Origin: Clostridiales bacterium
GTDB taxonomy: Bacteria; Bacillota; Clostridia; Christensenellales; Borkfalkiaceae
Assembly (NCBI GenBank): GCA_022781715.1
Contig: JALETB010000022.1
Span: 1 to 57,361, forward strand
Length of the DNA stretch: 57,361 bases
Direction of reading: 5' to 3'
The position numbers and the translations under genes were made by a program. Positions 33,560 through 41,464 of the stretch are shown here, one piece after another. The notes under the pieces were generated by a model. The model was not told where the DNA came from. It saw nothing but the letters and a program-made list of their open reading frames with translations, and did not search any database. Numbering within the stretch: position 1 is the stretch's first letter; each line of letters begins with the position of its first letter.

Positions 33560-35058
33560 GAAAACCCGTTAATTTCAGACCGATACTTTTCTGTGCGATT
33601 TCGTTCGGCGTCGGAATTTTCTTTTTCGGCAAGTACGCAGCAAAAGGCGCACTCGCGGCGCTGTTTTCTTTCGCTGCGGTCCTTGCTTTTATATGCGTCG
33701 CTTTGCCGTTTTGTATCAAACGCAGAAGAAAGGTCTTTCTCATAACTTCGGCGTTCTGCCTTGCGTTCGTTGCGCTCGGTTTGCTCACCGCCGGGATTGC
33801 TTTCAACAAATATCTCGGAGGAAGATTCGAGGCGGACGGTTATTTCGTTTCGGGCGAAGTGGAGTCTGTTTACGAAAACGACGGAAAGTATTTCGCAACG
33901 CTTAAAAATTGTAAGTATAACGGCAAGAGCGGCGGCAAATTTTACTTCAGATACGCTCCGCCGGAACTTGAGAAGTACGATATAGTGGAGATTGTCTGCA
34001 ACGCGGTTCCCGCAGAGACGTTCAAGGGAAGCGGGCTTTCGTCCAACGCTATTTACGGCCGAGCGATGGTTTCCGCGAGAGTGAATCATTATCGCGTCGT
34101 CGGCAAAAGCGATAAAATTTACGCGCGCTTTGCCGTGTTTACCGACGGTATTTTGTCCAAGGGATTCGGCAAGGAGGAGTACGCCGTGGCGCGTGCGCTT
34201 CTTCGCGGCGACACCGACGAAATGGCGGAAACGATTGATTTTTATCGGCTCAGCGGAATCGCTCACGTCTTTGCCGTTTCGGGTATGCACGTCGGGCTTG
34301 TGTTTGCTGCTTTCACACTGATTTTCAAGCCTGTCCGCGTCAGAAAGATTTACAAAAGTCTCGCTATAAGTTGTTTATTGTTCATTTATGCTTATCTTTG
34401 CGGAATGACGGCTTCGTCCGTGAGAGCGGCTGTAATGTGTTCCGTCGCCGCGCTTGTCGGCAGCGTCGGCGAGAAGAAAGACAGAGTCAACGCGATTGCT
34501 TTAGCCTTTGTCGTTGTGCTTCTCATCAATCCGTTCGATTTGTTCCGCGCGGGCTTCGTCTTGTCGTTCGCGGTCAGTTTCGCGATAATTGTTTTCTCGC
34601 GGCAGATAAGCGACAAACTTTCTTTTTTGCCGAAGTTTCTCCGCGATTCGCTTGCGGTGATGATTTCCGCTTCGTCGGTTTCGATTCCGCTTTGCGTAAT
34701 TTATTTCGGAGCGTTCCCGCTTGTGTCGTTTATCACTAACCTTATCGTCGTTCCGCTCGTGAGCGTTTCGTTTTATATGCTTTGGCTCGGTCTTGTTGTT
34801 TCGGTGATTTTGCCGATTAATCGACTTATAGCCTTCTTTGTGCCGGGCAATCTTCTTCATCTCGCCACGGGGCTTTGCAAGGTTTTCGCTAATTTCCCGT
34901 TGTCGATATCGGGTTTCCCGGCGGTGTTTGCTGTCGTTTATTTCGTCGCTTTGCTCTCCGTCGCCGAAACGGTTAACACGGGCAAACGGCTCAGATTCGT
35001 TAACTGCGCTTACGTCGTTTTGTCGCTCGCGCTTCTTTCCTGTCTGTCGCTTGTCTGA
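33499..35058 (+). CDS. comEC: ComEC/Rec2-family competence membrane protein, short form
   Basis: 519 residues, beginning inside the MBL gene; a later ATG (33520) is an alternative start. It has a DUF4131-like N-terminal region with a soluble domain and the conserved Competence core with FAVSGMHVGLVFAAFTLIF and many helices. Full-length ComEC proteins (about 750 residues) end with a metallo-beta-lactamase nuclease domain; this protein stops before it, immediately after the membrane domain (TVNTGKRLRFVNCAYVV). ComEC forms the channel for incoming single-stranded DNA. Loss of the nuclease domain may leave that role to another protein. The separate upstream MBL is not an obvious substitute, since its subfamily looks different. 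Confidence 0.88.
   Translation: MRRKKRGMDDSGRGEVLRFLRKPVNFRPILFCAISFGVGIFFFGKYAAKGALAALFSFAAVLAFICVALPFCIKRRRKVFLITSAFCLAFVALGLLTAGIAFNKYLGGRFEADGYFVSGEVESVYENDGKYFATLKNCKYNGKSGGKFYFRYAPPELEKYDIVEIVCNAVPAETFKGSGLSSNAIYGRAMVSARVNHYRVVGKSDKIYARFAVFTDGILSKGFGKEEYAVARALLRGDTDEMAETIDFYRLSGIAHVFAVSGMHVGLVFAAFTLIFKPVRVRKIYKSLAISCLLFIYAYLCGMTASSVRAAVMCSVAALVGSVGEKKDRVNAIALAFVVVLLINPFDLFRAGFVLSFAVSFAIIVFSRQISDKLSFLPKFLRDSLAVMISASSVSIPLCVIYFGAFPLVSFITNLIVVPLVSVSFYMLWLGLVVSVILPINRLIAFFVPGNLLHLATGLCKVFANFPLSISGFPAVFAVVYFVALLSVAETVNTGKRLRFVNCAYVVLSLALLSCLSLV
34817..34831 (-). repeat. CTATAAGTCGATTAA repeat, copy 4 (inside comEC)
   Basis: Exact 15-base copy on the minus strand, coding for INRLIA in comEC. 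Confidence 0.65.
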
Positions 35059-35106
35059 TATTTTGACTCTGTAGCGACGGGATTCGCCGAAACGCCTTTT
35101 AAACTC

Positions 35107-35135
35107 TTGATTTTTCTTTTCGATAATGTTAAAAT
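35107..35135 (+). promoter_or_regulatory. Promoter of holA, leaderless arrangement
   Basis: TTGATT (35107-35112), 17 bases, TAAAAT (35130-35135). The expected start point falls at or next to the A of ATG 35143, and no Shine-Dalgarno is present. Confidence 0.65.
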
Positions 35136-35142
35136 ACATATT

Positions 35143-36105
35143 ATGAAATTCAAGGAACTCAAAAGAAGCCTTATAAACGGCGTTGAAAGAATTTATCTCG
35201 TCACGGGCGACGATGCTTTTTTCGTGTCGCATTCCGTAAAACTGATATGCGATAAATGCCTTTCTCAGCCCGAACTCAATCTGACTAATTTTGACGGACA
35301 GGACGTGAAGGGTAACCCCGATAAACTGATTTCCGCGCTCGTGAGTTATCCGTTCATGAGCGAAAAGCGGGTGGTTATCGTCAAAGAGTATTACCCCCTC
35401 GCGGCGGACATAAAGGCCCTTTCCGATTATTTTGCGAACCCTTGCGAAACGACGGTTCTCATCGTGTGCGATTCCGCCCCGGCGGACAACCTCGCCAAAC
35501 AGAAAAACGTGACGATTGTAGATTGTTCCAAAGGCGACAAACTTCTTCTCACGGCGTGGATAAACAACCGGGTGAAGGCAGACAACTGCACGATAACTTC
35601 GCTCGCGACGGATAAACTCATCGAATATTGCGACGGCGATATGACGAGGATAAACGGCGAAACCGAAAAACTCGTTTCTTATTGTGCGGGCGGCGAGATA
35701 ACCGACGCCGACGTGGACGCGTTGTGCGTTAAGGAAACCGATTACAAACTTTACGAGGTCGTCGACTTTATCGCCTCGAAGAGATACGACAAAGCCTACG
35801 AAACTTTCACCGAAATGGCGGAGTCGGCGGGCGACGGGCAGAAACTTTTTGTTTCGCTTTATTACCATTTTCGCAAACTTCTTTTCGTTTCGCTTTCCGC
35901 GGAGAGTGACGGCGCGCTGGCTTCTTATCTCGGCATAAAGGAATACGCCGTGAAAAAGGCGCGCGAGCAGGCGAGAAGGTTCTCTCCCAAACGCCTGAAA
36001 AGCGTTATGGACAAACTTTCCGAAGAAGATTCGCTTTTCAAACAGGGCAGAATCGAAGCGAATTCCGCCGTGTGGAACGGCATACTGAATGTTCTCGTCG
36101 GTTGA
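35143..36105 (+). CDS. holA: DNA polymerase III delta subunit HolA
   Basis: 320 residues from ATG 35143; the track's upstream TTG is the promoter -35 box. The family features are YLVTGDDAFFVSHSVKLI near the start, FMSEKRVVIVKEY, AWINNRVK and the C-terminal ARRFSPKRLKSVMDKLSEEDSLFKQG. HolA is the clamp-loader subunit that opens the beta ring at the replication fork. In many Firmicutes it lies next to comEC, as here. No Shine-Dalgarno is seen, so a leaderless transcript is likely. After the stop a series of TGAA-containing repeats begins. Confidence 0.92.
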   Translation: MKFKELKRSLINGVERIYLVTGDDAFFVSHSVKLICDKCLSQPELNLTNFDGQDVKGNPDKLISALVSYPFMSEKRVVIVKEYYPLAADIKALSDYFANPCETTVLIVCDSAPADNLAKQKNVTIVDCSKGDKLLLTAWINNRVKADNCTITSLATDKLIEYCDGDMTRINGETEKLVSYCAGGEITDADVDALCVKETDYKLYEVVDFIASKRYDKAYETFTEMAESAGDGQKLFVSLYYHFRKLLFVSLSAESDGALASYLGIKEYAVKKAREQARRFSPKRLKSVMDKLSEEDSLFKQGRIEANSAVWNGILNVLVG

Positions 36106-36164
36106 AATCGGCTGAAACGGACTGAAGAAAAATTCAGCGGTTGAAGAAAAATTCAGCGGATTTA
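36097..36164 (+). repeat. Tandem duplications following holA
   Basis: Starting in the last codons of holA: CGGTTGAAAT, CGGCTGAAA, CGGACTGAAGAAAAATTCAG, CGGTTGAAGAAAAATTCAG, CGGATT. The last two 19-20-base units differ only at the first bases. Confidence 0.7.
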
Positions 36165-36258
36165 ATAAGTAAAAAGCCCGAAAATACAAATTTACACGAA
36201 AGATAAAGATAAAAAGGTATATCGCTCGGCAATGCGGCAATATACTTTAGGAGTAGAT

Positions 36259-37080
36259 ATGAAAGATTTTTTTAACAAAGTAGCAAGCACGTTTTCCGCC
36301 GACGCGGCGACCACCGCGCTTACGATCATTCTTTTTTTCGCATTGTTTTTCTATCTGATCAATCTTTTGCAGAGAAACAACGCGCGATGGATGATTGCCG
36401 TTATGTTCGCTTACGTCGCGCTGACCGGCGTGATTTTTATGCTCGTCGAAGAAACGAACAAACAGCCGCTGACTTATTTTTTCGTGCTTGCGCTGCTGGT
36501 TCTGACGATATTCATTCTTTTCGCAACGGAAATCAAAAGGGATATCTGGGATCTCGGAACTAAAAAGGTCGCCGAAACGAAACACGTCATCAAAAACGGC
36601 GCGGCGACTCAGAACGTTAATCATTGTATCGACGAAATCGTCAAAGCCGTTCAGAATATGTCAAAGAACGACGTCGGCGCGATAATAATTCTCGCCAACG
36701 GAAACATGCCGAAAACGATTATCGACAGCGGCGTAATCATCGATTCCGAAATTTCGTCCGCGCTTATCGAAAGCATATTCTTCCCCAAAACGCCCCTTCA
36801 CGACGGTGCGATGGTAATCAACGGTTCAAAGGTTCACGCGGCGGGTTGCTTCCTTCCCCTTTCGCAGGAGGTGAATCTTCCAAAAGAACTCGGCACTCGT
36901 CACAGAGCAGGCATAGGCATAACGGAAACCATCAGCGTAACCTCTCTTATCGTATCGGAAGAAACGGGCATCATTTCGATTGCTCAGGGCGGAAAAATCA
37001 AACGTTACGTCGATTCCGAAATGCTTCGTCAGGTGCTTAAAGAGTACTACTGGCAGGAACTTCTGGAACAGAAAGACTGA
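36259..37080 (+). CDS. cdaA: Diadenylate cyclase CdaA (c-di-AMP synthase)
   Basis: 273 residues from ATG 36259, with TTTAGGAG 6 bases before; the track ATG at 36232 overlooks this site. Three N-terminal transmembrane helices (about residues 17-90) precede the DAC catalytic domain with SALIESIFFPKTPLHDGAMVI (DGA motif) and TRHRAGIGITE (RHR motif), the ATP-binding residues. CdaA makes c-di-AMP, which controls potassium uptake and osmolyte transport and is usually essential. The usual neighbours cdaR and glmM are absent; instead a 36-aa membrane peptide and aspartokinase follow. The stop is followed by a small duplication (GAAAGACT/GAAAGACC). Confidence 0.94.
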   Translation: MKDFFNKVASTFSADAATTALTIILFFALFFYLINLLQRNNARWMIAVMFAYVALTGVIFMLVEETNKQPLTYFFVLALLVLTIFILFATEIKRDIWDLGTKKVAETKHVIKNGAATQNVNHCIDEIVKAVQNMSKNDVGAIIILANGNMPKTIIDSGVIIDSEISSALIESIFFPKTPLHDGAMVINGSKVHAAGCFLPLSQEVNLPKELGTRHRAGIGITETISVTSLIVSEETGIISIAQGGKIKRYVDSEMLRQVLKEYYWQELLEQKD

Positions 37081-37086
37081 AAGACC
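37071..37086 (+). repeat. 8-bp tandem duplication spanning the cdaA stop
   Basis: GAAAGACT directly followed by GAAAGACC; the TGA stop lies across the junction. Confidence 0.4.
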
Positions 37087-37152
37087 GATTAATCGATGAT
37101 TTACCCGCGGCTTTGATCCGGCCGTCTTGGCTTTTACAAAAATATTAAAACG

Positions 37153-37178
37153 TTAGTGATGACGAATGGAATCCCTAA
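37153..37178. repeat. 26-bp dispersed repeat, copy B
   Basis: TTAGTGATGACGAATGGAAT then CCCTAA, one base different from the copy at 22329-22354. It lies in the leader of the 36-aa membrane peptide gene. The preceding bases also match partially (ACAAAAATATTA versus ACAAAATATTA), with an 8-base insertion. Confidence 0.75.
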
Positions 37179-37203
37179 AATACAGGAAATAAGGAGAACT
37201 CTT

Positions 37204-37314
37204 ATGAACGGAGAACGTAAAGATAAAACCTCGAAAACTGTTTTGAGAATAATCGTTTCGGCTGCGCTTGCCGCGGTTCTGGCGGTGTTTGTTTTTGTGG
37301 TGATGTATTATTGA
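37204..37314 (+). CDS. 36-residue single-helix membrane peptide
   Basis: Below the ORF-track size limit. ATG 37204 has AAGGAGA 9 bases upstream. The peptide has a basic N-terminus (MNGERKDKTSKTVLR) and one hydrophobic helix (IIVSAALAAVLAVFVFVVMYY). Its stop overlaps the TTG start of the aspartokinase gene (TTGA), so translation of the latter may depend on it. It could be a membrane regulatory peptide of a neighbour or a cdaR relic, but it has no recognisable domain. The strong Shine-Dalgarno and the overlap support expression. Confidence 0.65.
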   Translation: MNGERKDKTSKTVLRIIVSAALAAVLAVFVFVVMYY

Positions 37315-38483
37315 AAGTTGCTAAGTTCGGTGGAACTTCCATGGCGGACGCCTCGGCTATGCGTCGCGCGGCGGAATTGTCCGGCGCGACCGGGATCGGC
37401 CCGATAGCGGTTTCTGCGGGAGGTCGCGTTGCAAACGAAAAAAAAGTAACGGACGAACTTATCGCCGCTCATTCCTCTTTTTGCAGGGGCGAGGGCGAGC
37501 GAAAAATTTTTTCAAATCTATGTTCGAGGCTTTCCGCACTTGCGGAAGAACTCAGAATTAATTTCAACGTAACGGACGAACTTATGAAGATCGGGTGCGA
37601 GGAATCGAAGTCCTCGTCGCCCGATTTTTTGATATCGCGGGGAGAGTATCTATATTCGAAAATCTTCGCAAAACTCACCGCCCGTCCGTTTGTCGATTGC
37701 GCCGAAATTATCCGTTTTAACGACTCGGGCAAGCCCGACTACGAGTTTTCGCGCTATCTTATCAGGGAGAAAAACCGCGAACTCGGCGGGTTCGTCACGG
37801 GCGGGTTTTACGGCTGCGATCCGCGCGGAAAAATCAGGCTTTTTCCGCGCGGCGGGGGAGATATCACGGGTTCGCTGCTGGCTCTTGGAGTGAGCGCGGA
37901 CGAGTATCTGAACTTTACCGACGTGGACGGCGTTCTGAGTTTTTCGCCGTCCTTCGCGGCGCGGTTCGCCGAAAAAACAAGCGTTGCCGAGCCTGCGCCC
38001 GCGGTCGTTCCGCGTCCGTTAAAAGAAATTTCGTTCGGGCGCATGGAGCGGCTTTGCGATTTTTCCGTAAACGTTTTTCACCCCGAGGCGTTGAACGCGC
38101 TCAAAGGGTCGGGGATTCTCGTGAGAGTGAAAAACACGTTCAATAAGTACGCCGATGGCACGGCGATAACGGAAAAAAGCGAAACGCGCGACGAATTTTT
38201 TTTCGCGTCGGACAAATTCGGGGTGATAAAAAGCGTTCTGGCAAGCAAAAAAAACGACGTTTCGCTGTATGCAAAGTTTCTTTCGGAGGCGGGGAGTAAC
38301 GCCGACGACGATGATGAAATTTTTTATTTTTCGGATTGTGACAAATCTGCGGAATTGACCGAAATGTTGCAAATTAAGTTGAAATGTCCTGTTTTTTCGT
38401 CAAAAGAGGGTTATATCGCGCTTATTAAGAGATATAAATCGCCGTCCGAGATTAAAAAAATCTTTTATCGCTTTATCATATAG
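37311..38483 (+). CDS. Aspartokinase, with divergent C-terminal regulatory region
   Basis: 390 residues from TTG 37311. The amino acid kinase domain is clear: KVAKFGGTSMADASAM at the start, VTGGFYGCDPRGKIRLFPRGGGDITGSLLALG and YLNFTDVDGVLSFSP in the middle, and LCDFSVNVFHPEAL near residue 250. The enzyme phosphorylates aspartate in the first step to lysine, threonine and methionine. The C-terminal region normally holds paired ACT domains that bind lysine or threonine; here it is short and divergent (KFGVIKSVLASKKNDVSLYAKFL), so feedback control may be weak or altered. asd lies elsewhere in the window. A strong terminator follows. Confidence 0.88.
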   Translation: MKVAKFGGTSMADASAMRRAAELSGATGIGPIAVSAGGRVANEKKVTDELIAAHSSFCRGEGERKIFSNLCSRLSALAEELRINFNVTDELMKIGCEESKSSSPDFLISRGEYLYSKIFAKLTARPFVDCAEIIRFNDSGKPDYEFSRYLIREKNRELGGFVTGGFYGCDPRGKIRLFPRGGGDITGSLLALGVSADEYLNFTDVDGVLSFSPSFAARFAEKTSVAEPAPAVVPRPLKEISFGRMERLCDFSVNVFHPEALNALKGSGILVRVKNTFNKYADGTAITEKSETRDEFFFASDKFGVIKSVLASKKNDVSLYAKFLSEAGSNADDDDEIFYFSDCDKSAELTEMLQIKLKCPVFSSKEGYIALIKRYKSPSEIKKIFYRFII

Positions 38484-38580
38484 CCGTCACATATCGGTGG
38501 TATATTATAAGCGTAAGCCGAGGCGGGAATATCCCGATAAGGTTTTTAAATCGCTTACCCTAATCCCCCTTAAAATACAA

Positions 38581-38624
38581 ACGAAAAAGGCGGTCCGTCC
38601 GGATCGTCTTTTTCGTTTTTTTTT
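38581..38624 (+). terminator. Strong intrinsic terminator after the aspartokinase
   Basis: 16-bp stem ACGAAAAAGGCGGTCC / GGATCGTCTTTTTCGT (two G-U pairs) with a 4-base loop and a run of nine T residues. Confidence 0.92.
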
Positions 38625-38654
38625 CGTGAAGACAAACGAAACGCGTGGGCGAGC

Positions 38655-38696
38655 CGGCATTATCCGGCATTATCCGGGTAATGCCGGATAATGCCG
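38655..38696. repeat. Perfect inverted repeat with 18-bp arms
   Basis: CGGCATTATCCGGCATTA (38655-38672), loop TCCGGG, and the exact reverse complement (38679-38696). The arm is itself made of two direct copies of a 10-bp CGGCATTATC unit. No T-run follows. It lies between the aspartokinase terminator and the fakA promoter; the remainder of the 418-base gap is promoter and leader. Confidence 0.9.
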
Positions 38697-38725
38697 AATA
38701 AAAATGAATATATGATGAAATTCTG

Positions 38726-38754
38726 TTGACTTAGTTTTCGTTTTATTATATAAT
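38726..38754 (+). promoter_or_regulatory. Promoter of the fatty-acid kinase operon
   Basis: TTGACT (38726-38731), 17-base spacer, TATAAT (38749-38754), followed by a leader of about 140 bases before the GTG of fakA. No classical FapR operator was recognised. Confidence 0.88.
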
Positions 38755-38901
38755 GGTTTAGCGTGCGCAAGTGTCGTTATCCGATGTCAGACCACGATTC
38801 GTTTTATTCTTGGCTGGCATGCGGGTCGATTTTGAGCGGCGATTATTAAAGAATATAAACCAAAAAGGGTCGGCAGTTAAGGTCGATTCAGAGGAATAAA
38901 T

Positions 38902-40557
38902 GTGATTAACACTATTGGCGGAAAAGAATTTGCGAGCATGCTTTCGGGCGGGACTTTTAAACTCGCCGCATACAGGCAGAATATAAACGATCTTAACGTG
39001 TTTCCGATTCCCGACGGCGATACCGGCGACAATATGCTTATGACGTTCGGTTCGGGCGCAGACGCGGCAAAGCGCGCGGGAGGAGATCTCGGCGCGGTTG
39101 CAAAGGCTGCGGCGGATGGAATGCTTCTCGGCGCGAGAGGAAATTCGGGCGTAATTCTTTCGAGAATTTTCGCGGGGATAACCTCCGAATTCAACGGACT
39201 CGAGAGCGCGGATATCGACGATTTCAAAAGGGGAATGAAAACCGGCGTGGCTAAGGCTTACGGCGCGGTTTCCAACCCCGTGGAAGGAACTATTCTCACG
39301 GTGTTCAAAGACGCCGTGAACTATGCCGAGGGCAACGCGCCCGAGGGCGGGCTGGAAGAATACTTCAAAACTCTTCTGGATGAAATGGGTCGTTCGCTTG
39401 ACAGAACGCCCGAACTTTTACCGGTGCTTGCCGAGGCAGGTGTGGTAGATAGCGGCGGCGCGGGGCTTTATTACATATTCGAGGGAATGAAAGACGCTCT
39501 CGAAAAAGGCGAGAATTACGCCGAGGAAAAGAGAACCGAAGTCGCTAAAGCGGCTTCTGCGATAGATTTTTCGCTGTTCGACGAAAATTCCGTTCTCGAA
39601 TTCGGTTACTGCACGGAGTTTCTGCTTCGTCTGCAACGCGCCAAAACGGACGTGGAACAATTCGATGCGGAAGAACTCGCCGCGTATCTCAATTCCGTGG
39701 GCGATTCGGTCGTTTGTTTCAAGGACGGCAGCATAGTCAAAGTACACGTCCACACAAAAGACCCTGGCGGAATACTTCGTTATTGTCAGCAATACGGCGA
39801 ATTCCTTACGCTGAAGATTGAAAATATGACTCTTCAGCACAGCGAAGCGGTCAGCAAAGGGGATAACGCTCAGGCGAAACTTGCGAACCATAAGAAAAAG
39901 AAGACCGGCATAGTCGCCGTGGCGGCTGGCAAAGGGCTTAAAGAAACTTTCCTTTCGCTCGGCGTGGACGAGGTTGTGGACGGCGGGCAGAGCATGAATC
40001 CGTCGGCCGGCGATATGATTGCCGCGTTCGATAAGGTCAACGCGGAGCGCATATTCGTTTTCCCGAACAACGGCAACGTCATTCTCACCGCGGAACAAGC
40101 CGCCGGGCTTTACGACAAAACCGAAGTCATCGTTTTAAAAACCAAGACGATAGGCGAGGGTTACGCAGCTGTTTCGATGATGGAAACCGACGGGACAACC
40201 GAAGATATAGTAGGCGGCGTTTACGAGTCCGTCGCAGAAGTCGTCACGGCGTGCGTTTCGAAGGCTAACAGAAACGCAACCAAAAACGGAGTTTCCGTCA
40301 TAAACGGAGATTATATCGGTTTCGTCGGCGACGAAATTATTTCGGACGACGCCGATAAAAACGAAGCGGCTAAAAAACTTCTCGGCAAGATAAACGTCGC
40401 GGGGTACGGTCTTTTGCTTATGTTTATCGGCGAAGCCGTGACGGACGAAGAAGCCGAAAAATTAAAAAAAGAACTTGAAAAGTCTTACCCGGAAACGGAA
40501 GTAATCGTTATCAAAGGCGATCAGCCCGTTTACGATTACATGTTTGTTCTGGAGTAA
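38902..40557 (+). CDS. fakA: Fatty acid kinase subunit FakA (DhaL-domain)
   Basis: 551 residues from GTG 38902, with AGAGGAA upstream. The N-terminal DhaL/DAK2 ATP-binding domain has NVFPIPDGDTGDNM with the three Mg-binding aspartates (38, 40, 43), LLGARGNSGVILS and VVDSGGAGLYYI. A middle region and a C-terminal DegV-like domain follow (KKTGIVAVAAGKGLKETFLSLGVDEVVDGGQSMNPS). FakA phosphorylates fatty acids carried by a FakB (DegV) partner to give acyl-phosphate; the DegV gene is 19 bases downstream. The operon continues with an acyltransferase-like protein, plsX and acpP, supporting the assignment. Confidence 0.93.
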   Translation: MINTIGGKEFASMLSGGTFKLAAYRQNINDLNVFPIPDGDTGDNMLMTFGSGADAAKRAGGDLGAVAKAAADGMLLGARGNSGVILSRIFAGITSEFNGLESADIDDFKRGMKTGVAKAYGAVSNPVEGTILTVFKDAVNYAEGNAPEGGLEEYFKTLLDEMGRSLDRTPELLPVLAEAGVVDSGGAGLYYIFEGMKDALEKGENYAEEKRTEVAKAASAIDFSLFDENSVLEFGYCTEFLLRLQRAKTDVEQFDAEELAAYLNSVGDSVVCFKDGSIVKVHVHTKDPGGILRYCQQYGEFLTLKIENMTLQHSEAVSKGDNAQAKLANHKKKKTGIVAVAAGKGLKETFLSLGVDEVVDGGQSMNPSAGDMIAAFDKVNAERIFVFPNNGNVILTAEQAAGLYDKTEVIVLKTKTIGEGYAAVSMMETDGTTEDIVGGVYESVAEVVTACVSKANRNATKNGVSVINGDYIGFVGDEIISDDADKNEAAKKLLGKINVAGYGLLLMFIGEAVTDEEAEKLKKELEKSYPETEVIVIKGDQPVYDYMFVLE

Positions 40558-40576
40558 TAGGAGATAAGGAGAGAGT

Positions 40577-41446
40577 ATGTATACTATTTTTACGGATACG
40601 GATTGCGATTTTACACCTGAAACAGCAAGGGAATACGGCTATAAACTTATCAGCATGCCGTTTTCGATCGACGGAAAAACTTATTTTCCGTATGAAGATA
40701 GCGAAACGTTCGATATGCCGCCGTTTTACGCGAAACTTCGCGAGGGGGTTATCCCCACAACGAGCGGCGTTTCCGCAGAGAAATACAAAAATTATTTCCG
40801 TCCCGAATTCGAAAAGGGCAACGACGTGATGTACGTCCATTTTTCGAGGGCGATGAGCGGAACTTTCAACGCGATGGACGAAGCAGTCAAAGAACTCAAA
40901 GAGGAGTTCCCCGAGAGAAAGTTTTATGCCGTCGATACGAAAGGTATCACGATTATCAGTTATAACATCGCCAAGGAAATAGGCGATATGTATAAAAACG
41001 GCGCTTCGCCCGAAGAGATAATCGCGTGGGCGGACAAAGAAGTCCTTTGCTATTCGCAGTATTTCTTCGCCGACGACCTGAAATTTTTCCGCAGAAGCGG
41101 CAGAGTCAGCGGCTTTTCCGCCACAATGGGAACATTGCTCGGCATTCGTCCGATAATTTATATGGACGCCGAGGGCAAAATGCTCAGCATCGGCAAGGAA
41201 CGCGGAAGAATCAAGGCGATGGAAAGGGTTCTTGCGTATATGGACGAACTCGGCGACCGCGTTGCCGATTACAGAATCATCATCGGTCACACCGATTCTC
41301 CCGTAATCGCCGGCGAACTTGCCGAAAAAATCAGGGAAAAATACGGAAAGGACGTCAGACTCGAAGTGGTGACGACAAACCCCACTGCGGGCAGCCATTG
41401 CGGTCCGGACGGAGTCGGCGTGGCGTTCCATTCTAAACATCGTTAA
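40577..41446 (+). CDS. fakB: DegV-family fatty-acid-binding protein (FakB)
   Basis: 289 residues. DegV family hallmarks: TDTDCDFTPETAREYGY at the N-terminus, GVIPTTSGVSAEKYKNYF and ISYNIAKEIGD in the middle, RRSGRVSGFSATMGTLLGIRPIIYMDAEGKM in the C-terminal domain. DegV proteins bind one fatty acid in a buried cavity and present it to FakA for phosphorylation. Chain preference cannot be read from the sequence. Its gene starts 19 bases after fakA with GGAGATAAGGAGAG before the ATG. It is followed by the acyltransferase-like gene, so the same transcript probably feeds acyl-phosphate to PlsX. Confidence 0.92.
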   Translation: MYTIFTDTDCDFTPETAREYGYKLISMPFSIDGKTYFPYEDSETFDMPPFYAKLREGVIPTTSGVSAEKYKNYFRPEFEKGNDVMYVHFSRAMSGTFNAMDEAVKELKEEFPERKFYAVDTKGITIISYNIAKEIGDMYKNGASPEEIIAWADKEVLCYSQYFFADDLKFFRRSGRVSGFSATMGTLLGIRPIIYMDAEGKMLSIGKERGRIKAMERVLAYMDELGDRVADYRIIIGHTDSPVIAGELAEKIREKYGKDVRLEVVTTNPTAGSHCGPDGVGVAFHSKHR

Positions 41447-41464
41447 ATTCCGAGAAACATTAAT

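Noticed and set aside
34501-36240. 579-aa minus-strand ORF
   Set aside because: Antisense shadow of comEC and holA; it has no recognisable motif and long runs of Arg/Lys that follow from codon bias.
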